NCBI GenBank assembly: GCA_964017235.1
Contig: OZ024927.1
Location: 23,331,160 to 23,395,159 of the forward strand
From: Sabellastarte sp. h YS-2021
Lineage: Eukaryota; Annelida; Polychaeta; Sabellida; Sabellidae
Length of the DNA stretch: 64,000 bases
Reading direction: 5' to 3'
In this document: piece after piece, positions 26,101 through 38,100 of the stretch
Layout of the letters: each line of letters begins with the position of its first letter
Numbering within the stretch: position 1 is the first letter of the stretch
Notes under the pieces: generated by a model
Told to the model about the DNA's origin: nothing
Seen by the model: only the letters and a program-made list of their open reading frames with translations
The model's database searches: none
Made by a program: the position numbers and the translations under genes

Positions 26101-29100
26101 TAAGCTTGTAGCTTATAAAAGCTACATTTAAGTAATTAAAATTTTCAATGTTATTACGCTGCAATAGCTTACCATGTGGGACTGATTGCTGAATCCAACC
26201 GCATGGTGGAGGGATTACAGCTGAGACTGGAAGATATGTCAAATTTTCTTAGATTTTGAAGTAATAGATGAGAATGGATGTTTAGAATTACCAGTCTGAG
26301 TCCCGTTTACAGTGCCCCAATCCCGAAGATCGGGCCTGTAAAGAGCCAAAAACCTGAATAGAATGGATGACAGTGCTACAACTGTCAAGATGTTTTGATT
26401 GTAGGAGAGAAGTGCAGCTGTGCTCACTTAAGGAGTGTAAGGGCCCTTAGGGACCATCCACGAGTGAAAAACCAGCCCAATGGTTGGTATTCTCATAAAT
26501 TTTTGCCACCGAACATGAGATTAATGACAACCTTGATACATAGTCCTTAATACATAGTATACTTGATAAACTAAAAATAAAAAATGACCTTACCCGTAAC
26601 ATCTTGAGAGGTAAAGCTATACCTGGACCCTGGGATTAGACTCCTGAAGACTTGGCTGCAGCGTATATGCCCCCCCCCCCCCCCTTCTTTTCTTTCCGAG
26701 GATGACGGTCTGAGGGGAAGGGTCTAGGACTTGTGTCGCTACCATGCACTGGTCCCAGATACATATTGTTGTCGTTGTCTGACCAAGTAAGGTCATTTAG
26801 GTAAAAATCAGTAAATGTGTCGTGAGCTTTCTGGTGACAGTTTGCATGGTTTGGTCCACCGATACCCCACCGTAAAAGACCTTAGAGGCCGCAAAGGCCC
26901 TATTGTCATGCGCTTTAACTTGGACCAAGTCCAAGGCTTGCTTGTCTGCTTGTTTATAACAAAGTAGGATAGTTTGTTTCAACTAGAGAGGGTAGCGGGT
27001 CTGATGTTTGAGGTATGTCCTTTCTTGAAGGAGATGAAAAGGAGAATCGAGACCCTCTCAGGTCTTTGGTTTGATGCAATAGGACCTCAGGGCCTGTACC
27101 GGACACAGGGTCCTGTCTTCTTAGAATTGTCTATCTACAATGGTAGTCAAAGCAGGAATAGTCACTGGAGACACACTTGAGAACCTTCTCTTGCTAGTTG
27201 GTTTTTGGCTATGAAGACAGAAGAAGGGAACAAGGCAACCTTTTCCCATTGGCCTAGATTAGATACTTTGTTTGCAACCCAGGCATGGATTTCGCTGCGG
27301 CGCGTGCCGGAGGCCAAAGCTAGCAAGAAAGCAGTCTTGAGAGTAAGATGTTTGAGGTCTGTGTCTTTCATAGGCTCAAAGGGTGCTTTTGTGAGCTCAT
27401 TAAGAACAACAGAAAGGTTCCACTTAGGAAGATTCCTGGAACTTTTGGGACGATCCCTATGAAAGCTGGAGAGTAACCTATTGGGGTCTGAACTTTGAGA
27501 GATATGGTGGCCCACTGGGCCCAAAGTGTCAACAATGGCCGTCCTGTAACCATTGATGGTCGAGGGGCGCCTGTTTAGATCTTGGTACAGGTACATGAAA
27601 GGTCTGAGACTTGTTTCACAGATGGAGTGGAGAAATCCACCGAAATTTCTCTGCACATTTCTCAAATAAGGCCCACTTTGACTGGTAGATGGTTCTTGTT
27701 GATGACCTCTGAGGTGCAGCAATTCTCTCTGCCACCTCCACAGAGAAGCCTTGTTCTTGGAGCTGTCCACTCCTAGACACCAGGTGTGGAGGTTGAGATG
27801 CTGTGGATTGCTGTGGAACACATAATTGTGGGACTGTTTGAGAAGAGTCGTTGACACTGGAAGTTGTAGTGGGATCTCTGTTGAGAGCTGCACTAGGTCC
27901 CAAAACTAGGGCATCCCTGGCCAGCCTGGGGCTATTACGATGATCAGGCAATGCTACTGCCTGATTTTGGATCACCCTGTGAAGGACAGCCGTCGGAAGG
28001 TAAACGTAGGCAGTGAGAGCCGTCCAGTTTATGTTCAGAGCATCTATGTCCAAAGCATTTGGGTTTGGGACAGGAGATACGTACAGTGGAAGGTTGTGGT
28101 TCAGATGAGTGGCAAATAAGTGGCCATTCTGTTGAATGCCCTTGGTTCAACCTGGACAGAATGTCAGCCATCACATTCAGGCACCCTGGAATGTGTCTGC
28201 CGGTTAATGTTATAGTGATGGCACCAGGTCATGATGTTCCACAGGAGAGCACACATCTCTGCTGAGTGAGTTCCTCCTTGTTTGTTTAAGTAGGGTACCA
28301 CTGTTGAGTTGTCCGTTGCAACTAGCGCTGTTTGGTTCTGGCACTGGGCCAGGGAGAGCGCCTTCAATTCTAGGATGTTTATGTGTAGCCTTTTTTCCTG
28401 ATCTGACCACAGACCCTTGTAGAACTTGATCTAAGTGAGCGTCCCAACCTTCGTTGAGGCGTCTGTAAAGGGTTGGATACTGTGGTCTTGGTATGAAGGT
28501 CTGCACCTTTCATCACTTTTGAGGGATTTTGCCACCAGTCTAAGTGTGCTGCAATGGCTTCTGTCCAAGGAAGGAGGCTGTCCAGTGACTGAGGATATCT
28601 CCAGTGCTCCTTGAGATGAAACTGAAAGGGCCTTATGTAAAGGCGTCCCTCCAGGACCATTTTCTCCGTTGGGCAAGCAACCCAATTAGCGACATCAAAC
28701 ATCTTGCAGTCAAAACAAGTTTTGACTTGAGTCTTAGGATCAAATCCTGAAGTTGAGCCATCTCTCTTGAGTGGGTTTTACAAGGGCTGAATCTAGATGG
28801 TATTCGTAGCCCACAAACCAAAAACACCTGAGTAGGTTTCAGTTCTGATTTTTTCTGATTTATGATCCACCCCAAGGACTGGGTTAGGTCTACTACTGCC
28901 TGAGTGTTCACTTGGGCTTCCTCCTGAGACTGGGACCTGATCAGCCAGTCGACCAGGTATAGGTGAAGCCTGAGTCCTCTAGAGAGGGCCATTAGCTTCA
29001 CATCCTTTACAATCATTGTAAAGACCTGGGGGCTGTGGCTAGACCGAAATGAAGGGAGGTGAACTGGAACACCTGTGACCTGAGGCAAAACCTTAGGTAT

Positions 29101-32100
29101 TTCCTTGAGTTCGGGTGGACGGGGAGGGAAGGTAAGCGTGCGATAGGTCTATCGACGATACCCATTCCCCTGGAGTCAGGGAGGTCCTGATGGACTCGTG
29201 TAGAAAAGTGTTGAGCCTGCTTAAATCTATTACTGGCCTCCACCTTAAGGTGAGGCTTGGGGATTAGAAAACAGGTGACTGTAAAACCCGAGAGATTTTA
29301 CCTTTCCCCACCCTTTCTATTACGTCCTTTAACAGAAGAGACTGGATACAAGAGGCCAGAGCTTGGTCTTTTGAAGGGCCTTGTATTCTGGCTGAATCAG
29401 AGGGAATCTGACCGGACTTGGATTTGAAAAGAATGACAGGATTTGTTTGCCAGTCTTTTCTGAAAGAACGGAGGTGACCTCCTACTGGTGGACTGAGGCA
29501 GGCTTTGGAGGAGTCATTGGGGAAGGGTTTTCATGCCCTCGTCCCCTGGAGTGGGGTCAAAAACGACCTTGAAGCCTCTGTTACTCAATTTCCCCCTCCC
29601 TGGGGAAAACGATGGATACTGCTTGGAATGGAATGACCCCCATTGGGGTGGTTCCTGTAGGAGCCTCAAGATTGTGGGGAATGGAAAGGGCTGAGTAATA
29701 GGGCCTAAACCATGAGTGTTATTACAGGTGCCTTGATGAGGAACTCCTGTCCCTCCTAAACTAGTTGTGAATGGGGGACTTTAAGATCTAAAGATCCAGT
29801 ATCTCACCTGAATTCACCATACCCCTTCTGACTACTTATATGCACCAAGAAATGAGTTTGACTTGTCTGGTAGTAGCCTTGCTACTGTCTTAACAGATAT
29901 CCATAACCAGGTTGTATTCAGAGGAACCTAGTGAAGAGCAGCCTGAAGCTCAACTCTTGATAACCAGAAGGGGGAGGGGGGCTTACCCAAGGAGGCCCCT
30001 AGGGAGATACAGATTTGAAAACTTGTAATTTGTGTTCAAAACAAGGTTGTTCCATTTTAAGGGAAATTAACAGCCTAAGTTCCTGTTGGCCTGGAAAATC
30101 ATTCAGAGTCCAGACTGTGGAGGATCTAGGCATAAATTCCCTGGGGGCAGGGAGGTTCAAAACTGCCTAAGTTTCAATGTCCTCAGAAAATGGTTAGGGT
30201 TAAGTCAGGCAACCTACTTTCCTAAAAGTACAGAGTCAGGACTGAAAGGCTGGAGGACTTGGACTTGCACCGAAGCCTCCAATAAGGGATATTTACTGCC
30301 AGGCTTGTGAACTATTAGTCCAAGTGTGTGTTAGGATTGTTCAGAGTTCTGATCTGGAACCATCATCCGAACATCAGATTTAAAATCTGATCATCCGAGG
30401 ATCAGATCTAGATACAATCATCCGAGCATCGGATTTTAGATTAGATCATCCGAGCATTGGAACTTAGTGTAACATCCGATCATAGGATGGGAGTAGCAGA
30501 CATCGGATCATCGGATCTGATATCTGAGCATCGGGTCTAGATGCAATGAAAATCCGAGTATCAAATCATACTCGGGTGGATTGAAGTTGGGAATAATGCA
30601 TCCGATTCTCGGGTGAATTAAAAACTCGGATGAACTAAGATCGGATCTGGCTTCAGATTCAAGCAGGGATCTGATCCACCCTGGCTAGAAAGAAGTTGGA
30701 TATTATAATTTCCATGTAAGCTTTCCTTAAATGGTTCTTTGAAGAGAACTACACAACTGGATTTACGTATGTAAATCAAGAGTGACACAAGGTCATCTGC
30801 CCCACCCGCCTCACTGCAGGTAGGGCTAGTTGTGAGATAAGGAAAGCAATAATTACACAGAATTTATTAAATAACATAGAATCTAAAAAGCAAGTATAAT
30901 ATTTCTTATATTATAAAATTGGATGAATTAAAATAAGGACAAACCAAATTTACCTTAGTTTGAAGAAGTACGTACTGTCTAGACGATTTGAGGAAGGATT
31001 CTATTCCTGTTTATTTAAGAATTAACATTTTAAATGGTCAATAATACAGGAAAGAAGGGATAAAATATTTTATTTTATTTATTCAATTTTATTTTATTTT
31101 ATTGGTAAACGTACTGTAAGAAACACGTGTCTCTCAGCACATGCTGTCTAGACGTGACGTCATCACAGGGGTTTCCCCGAGGATTCCCCAAGTTAGTTTC
31201 GAGCTTTATATCATATTTTAACCCTTAAAATGGACAAATACTGTTGAAGAACGGGGATAAACCATGAAGAAATTTATGTTATTTGATTTCAACAGGCATA
31301 TATTCCTGTATATAAACTACCTACACGAGACGTGCATTACAAGAAATTGCTGTCTCGACAAAAAAAACGGAACTTGTTTCCGATGATTTCACTCAACAAG
31401 GGTTAAATTTATATATTTTTAAAACCTAAAAATGGTCCAATAATGAAGCAGATAGAGGTTAAATATTTTATTTTATTTGTACTGACAGGCATATATATAT
31501 ATATATCCTGTATTAGAAACCACATAAACGAGTCGCTGTTTCTTTACAACGTGAACCTGGAAGTGGACTTCAGTTGTAAAATATGTTAAAAATACTTATC
31601 TGAACTATGAAAAGACACCGAATTATGATTCTATGTAATAAAATTAAGAAACTGATGTAGTTTCCATATCCAACGACAAGTATATCCTTGTAAAAAATAA
31701 AGAAACTTTCCTTCTAAAATAAAGCATTGCTAAATCACGCGGCCAACGAGAAAAGGAGACGAATGTCAGAGTGTACCGCAAGACAACAACCTGAGGCTAC
31801 GGCCAACAATAAATGTCTATTTTTCTTAGACGTTGGCCATGATGCCTTGCGGCCATCCGAGTACAGCAATCAGTCCCACATGGTAAGCTATTGTAGCGCA
31901 ATAAAATAGAACCTTTTTAGCTGACCTAGCATTATCCGAAAATGTGAACCCTTAAAATTTATCATTAACAGTATATTCAAGAATATGACTTTATAACAAT
32001 CCATTTCTTTCAGTGTGCAAAAGCATCTGAACTGTTTCAAGGATGATAAACTCCACATTTCCTAAACATGAAGCCATGTCCAGTGCATTAATTTTGTTAA

Positions 32101-35100
32101 AAGTAATTAAAGGGTTCCCAGGACACACGAGTCATATAAAAATGTATAATATCATTTGGTTTCCTATCCTAAACATTTCATAGTGATTTTTACTACTTTC
32201 CCAAAAATCAAACAAAATACTACCAGTGTTCAGATTGTTAGTGAGTTACATTGTAATCACATAACATGCTGAGATACTCTATGCAAGTGCAAAAAATTTC
32301 TTGACAAACATTCCCAGCAATGTATTTTCTCTCACCTGAACTCAAACTGCCTCTCACTGGGGTTTTCCCGGAGTTTCTCTTTGGTCTTTTGGAAAGCTTG
32401 TTGATACTCTTTGTTGAGCTGGATAGACTCTTCAATACGTACCAACAGTGTGTCTCTGTATGAAAGGGAAAATATAAACTAAAGTATTTGTACAGAATCG
32501 CAAACAGTCATCTTTAAAGTATAGTTGTACATGGCAGACTTTTCATGTAACAGAAATGTTTATTTAATTAGTACTTATTTATTTCTCACACATAAGGTGT
32601 ACAAATAGATCAAACATATAAATACACACAGATGAAACATCACACACTTTTCAACTATTTATAGACGCACCAGTAAACAACATTCTTCAAGTGAAACTAT
32701 TACATTTTTGTGTGCAAAACAATGAAAGTTCAAATTACAAATCTTTGGATCACTGACTGAATGCAATGACCCCACCAGTATATTGGGGAGATGGAGAAAA
32801 GCCCTCACCAGAATCACTCTTTGGAGAAAAGTCCTCAGGAGAAACCCCTCAAATTTCTCCTATGGAGAAAACACCTCACCCAGTTTTGCAGCCTGTGGAG
32901 AAAAGCCCTCACACTTTTTGGGGTCATGTGGAGAAAAGCCCACGACATTATGGAATACTTTTGCATTTTTCTCTAAACTGCAGAGTATTAATAAACGGGC
33001 ATTTTTGTATTTTGCTTGTGAATTGTTAAATGTTATTCACTGACAATAACTACAACTAATATTAAATGCTTAAACAAAACTATCAATAAATACCACTTCA
33101 ACACAAATATTGCACTGGAAGTGTCAATCAGTTCCAAATGAATACTGGGGGTGATACATTATTACCTGAAGGGTCTCCTGATGAAAATTTTCACAACTTT
33201 CTTGGGTTTTTTGCTCCAAAGCCACCTCATTTTCACTTACCTGGGAATGTCCCAGATCCTGGTAACACCCTGGGAAATGTAGGCTTTGCATGTGGTGATC
33301 ATCTGATTGGTGACCTTGACAAAGAGTGAGGTCATCCTTTCTCCAGTGTTGTAGTAGCTGGAGATGCTGTAGATCATGCGGATGGCATTCATCAGGCTAG
33401 GAATGTGTTCTACCATGGTCGACTAAAACAAAAGCAACAGACAGGAGCTTAAAATCTGGTCAACCACTTTAAAGCATCGTAAAGTTTCATCAAAAAATGC
33501 TAATATTTGCCAAGCTTTCTGTATTCTTGCACACAATAACATCAATGTGACTTGTCTTATATTAAAGAGTTTTGTGTTCCAAAATATGGACACGTGATAG
33601 CCAGGTGGGAAACTAAGGAGCTTTCAAAAACATAAAATACATATACATAGTCTTTATTTTACTAATTACCATACTAGATCTGATAATAACAATATCCTAA
33701 TAAAAAAGAAATCTGATAAGACCATGAAGAAATTGTATGAGTTTGGAGAAATAAAAGTGCATCAGAAGATGAATATCAGTTTGGTGCTTTATGGTTGTAC
33801 CAATCATAAAGATACATCATAGTGCGAAAAACAAAGTTGAGCAAGTTACAAATGGCAATTGTCAGCCTCAATAATCCTTTCAGATAATTTTACTTTGTGA
33901 CTCACTCACTGGATTTACTCCAATGCAATGCAATGTGACACCATTCCTTTTATATCATAAAATATTTATCTTCATTTTCTTACCTGATTTGATTCTTTAT
34001 GATTCACTGCCTGTGAATCTACTTATACAGAAATTAACAACTACAAAAGTCTGTATTAGATTAAAAAGTCAGATTGGTCAGAAATTTAGATTTCAGGGGT
34101 GTTCAGTAGTGTAGTTACAAATATTTAGCTCACTCACAGGATTGCACTTGGCCAGAGGTCCAAAGAACTTGTCCAGTGTGTAAAGGTATTTCACATTGTC
34201 CTTGGCTTCATTGGCAGCATCTGTGATACGAGCATCCTACAACAGGCAATTCACCTTTCATGTATGTGATATTTTAAATCAGGTGTTTGAAAATTAAACA
34301 TATTTGCTGAGCTTTGAGTGACATTATAAACTGCTTAGCATGCTGATGAAACCTATGTCACAAACAGATCTGTACATAAGCTCAGTTACTGACTTATAAC
34401 TAATGTTGTCGCTAACATCAACTCACCTTCAGTAGTCATCAGAAGAACATGTGATACCAAAACATGACTGAGTCACAACCTTATGTACACCGTCGACCAC
34501 ACCTTCAGTAACCATATGAAAAGTACATCTGTTCATGCTCACGGTGAGACAGTCAGAGGCGGAAATTTAAAACTTTTCAAAACTTCTGTAGGACGTGCAA
34601 GGAATTGGACGTTTCTCCACTATGTCACAAGTTCGCATACAGGGGTCAGATGGCAGTTGAAGGACTATGGCATTTTGATCAATACATACTACCGCGGGAC
34701 ATACTGGGGTATTAGGATGTTCATTTCCCCATTCACAAAAGTAATGTTGCATACATCTGCATTTGCCATGCAGCCAACTGGTAAAAACAGTAAGTGTCAA
34801 ATATAGCTGAACCCCTTTATCCCCTTAAAGACCTCATCTTGGCTAACAGTAAGCAGTAAACCTTATTAGTAAGCGCCATGTCTGTGAATTATCGGTTGAC
34901 GGTCCTATATGGTTATGTTAGTTTGACGGTCCTATATGGTTATGTTAGTTTTCTTCGGCATTACTGAACATCTCTTGATATAATGGAATGCATTCCACAA
35001 AATATTATGGACAAGGGCATTATGGTCGATGAAGATAGCTTGTGGCATCTGTTCCTGCAATGTATGCTCTGCAAATTTTGACTTAAACAGTGTTAAACTG

Positions 35101-38100
35101 TACAACAGATAATACTAGTCAGGAAGAATGCCAGCACTGGGAAAACATTAGATACTTCTGTCATTCCTGTTTGTGGTCTCTGTTTTGAGTGATAATCACT
35201 TTTTAAATCTAGTTGAAATGATCAAATAGTACATATTTACAAGGTATTTGCAATTTTCACAGCGTTATGTGTGATGACTTTTGAAGAACACATCTTTATC
35301 ATAACTGACTGATAATATTAACTCAGCTTTTTTCATCTGTTAACCGGGAACTACTAAAGAGAACCACCTTAAGCGTTGGGAATGTACCAAAATCATCCTC
35401 AGTAACACCCCCTGTGCAATAAGTTGAGAAAAATATAAATCTGGGGATGGGCCTTTGTGTGAGCATGAATGATAAAGTGAACCTGGGTGATTATGTGAGC
35501 ATGGGCAATAATATGAGACACATATAAAACATCAAGAACATATCTCACAATATTCCACAATAATATTTTCAATTTAACAATTTATGTGTGAAATCGCAGT
35601 ATTTGTCCTAAACTAAAAACATGACTCACAAACGGACAACCAACCAAATTATTTGTACTCTGCCTGATACATTTGTTCTCAGCCAATCAAATTGTTATGT
35701 GGTTACATACATTTTTGACCAAAAGAAGGTAATTTTTGGAGAAGCTTATCCAGTGAAATATGTACAAAAATTAATTTACCAATCTGAAATCTGCATTTTG
35801 TTGGAAAAACTGGTTATTTGTGCACATTTACATGTTTTGGTGTTGGGTGATAATGCAATTATGACCAAGATCATGGATAAACTTTGGAATGTTATTTCTT
35901 GAGAGACGAAATGTACTTCAAAACATGTCAGTAATCAGTTGGTTAAAGTGGGTGATATCTGGTTCAAATTTGTACAGAGTCAGTTATAAATAGCATGAAT
36001 ACACTACCAGCTGTCTCCACTTGATAAGAGACTTGGATTTGACCACATTCAGCACACCAACTACTGCCTTGCATCTTGGACTCTTTATCTGCTCCAGCAG
36101 TCTGTTCAAATACAAACACATGGGTCATTAGACTATATAAAAATACAGTGAACTCTGCATATGTACAACCAGTGTAAGTATAATATACATGCAAGTAGAA
36201 CCAGGTTTCGATGTCCCAATGTCAGAAAATACTGTACATTAGTTGGTACGGGTGGACGTTAGCTTTGCATAGAACCACAACCTGTGAATAATGGAGGTTC
36301 TAGGTAAATAGAGTCTACTATGTGTGACATTAGCCATACCATGTGAAACTCATCAGTGGAGACACTGCTAATTATAAAGCAATAAGAAACAAAATACACA
36401 CAACGTGTGGGTTAGATCAATGTTAGGCTAAATGCAAATACCTGATATTTGTCATTGGCTCCCTAGCAGGTGTCTTTATTTATGTTTTTATATTAAAATG
36501 CAAATGTCATATTTATATATGAATTTCTTGGGTTGTATTCCTAGCTTTAAAGTTTTAAGAGCTCTCATTCATTTAGAAAGTAACATGCATACCAAAATTT
36601 ATGTTTAGTCATAAATTTTTGCATATGAAGTTCTTGGGTTGTATTCCTAGCTTTAAAGTTTCAAAAGCTCTCATTCATGTAGAAAGTAAAATGCATATCA
36701 AAATTTATGTTTAGTGATGAATTCTTAAAAGTAGTGCAAAAGGTATATAGCTCTGTATAAGGCACTAGGTAAGTTATATATGTTGTAGACCAGACAATAT
36801 TCAATGATTATTCAAAATACAATGATCTCAAATTCAAATTGTGGATTCGCCATTCATTGTCACTTTACTGCCCTGATTAATAGCTTATAATCGTCAAAAA
36901 TTGATGTCCTATAATTTAAAGCAAAATGGGATGAGTTCCTGAGTGAAAAAGTAAAGATATACTGCCGCAAATTTTATAGATCTTACTCTACCAAGGTCAG
37001 ACACTGTAATGACCCTTATTTTAGGTCATTAGATGAAATATTATATAACGAATGTAGCACTTAATTTTTTCATCCCCTGCACTGTATAAAAGTGTGGTAC
37101 TGTATGTTTCCTTTTAGTCAGACATGGTTAAAAAAATTGTTATGACAAAAAGTAATGCAACAGAAATTGTCTTTTCAATACTGGCATACTGTGGAACTCT
37201 AATAAATTGAATCTCAATGGAGCACAAAATACTTCTATTTTCGCAAAGAATTCCAGACAAAAATGTCTTTTTTTTCAATGGAAAAAGGACCTGTCCCCCG
37301 AGGACCTGTTTTAGTTCTACCTGAAACAAAGTTCTACTGTTCAAATTTCTGCTAAAGCTGCATGGACAAAGACAAACTTTACATCTGACAAATGATATTC
37401 TAAAACTTTAACAGAATTTCAAAAGACAGGCATCAATTATTTCTTTGCATCTGTTCCTTTGTGTTAAAAAAGTAAGCTATGTTGAGCATGACCTGTTATT
37501 ATGGAGGATATCTGTGTATTAATATCATGTTTCCACTAGATTAATTAAACCAACTGCAATAGAGCTCCATCAAGATCAAAAACAAAGTATTCACAAAAAT
37601 ATAGAAGAATTGACATGGTGGCTCTATCCAAGGAGATATAGATTTTAAACCGTCATGACGAATCAATACTAAAAACATAAATCTATGGCTTATACAAATA
37701 AACTCAATATTCTTGTAATGCAGTACTTGAACCCAAATATTGATGAATGAGTAACGTATGCAAATAAGCATGAAAATAACCCACAAATATAAGCCTATCT
37801 AAATACCACTGTCAACTCATTATCTCTCCTAGATATCTTTCATACAGAAAATTGATCTCATTCTTTTCTTTCAGAAAACCCTTCGAAGCAGAAAACAAAT
37901 GTGGTGAATACATAGATTATTTTGGGATGGACGGATTTATTGAACAGCTTACACCATAAAATAAATGACAATGCTAAGGTGATTAGACATGGGTAATTTA
38001 AAGACTTATATTGTAACTAACATAAATGACACAAAAGCCTTAATTTACAGCATATTTACCAAAACATTGATCCAAGTTTAAAGTGTTTTTGTACAGCGAA

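Larger units (their letters stand above)
25843..31908 (-). mobile_element. DIRS-like tyrosine-recombinase retrotransposon, copy 2 (near complete, inactive)
   Basis: This ~6.07-kb element lies in the intron between exons 12 and 13. On the minus strand the order is left ITR, leader with the ATCCGA cluster, RT, RNase H, tyrosine recombinase, internal complementary region (ICR) and right ITR. Inverted terminal repeats plus an ICR identify a DIRS1-type element rather than Ngaro or PAT. All protein domains are broken by frameshifts and stops, and the RT YxDD motif is mutated. No target duplication is expected or seen. No methyltransferase domain was recognised. Confidence 0.92.

Noticed and set aside
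34483-34806. 107-codon plus-strand frame
   Set aside because: No recognisable domain or splice context; it overlaps a short dispersed word shared with 47590-47640.
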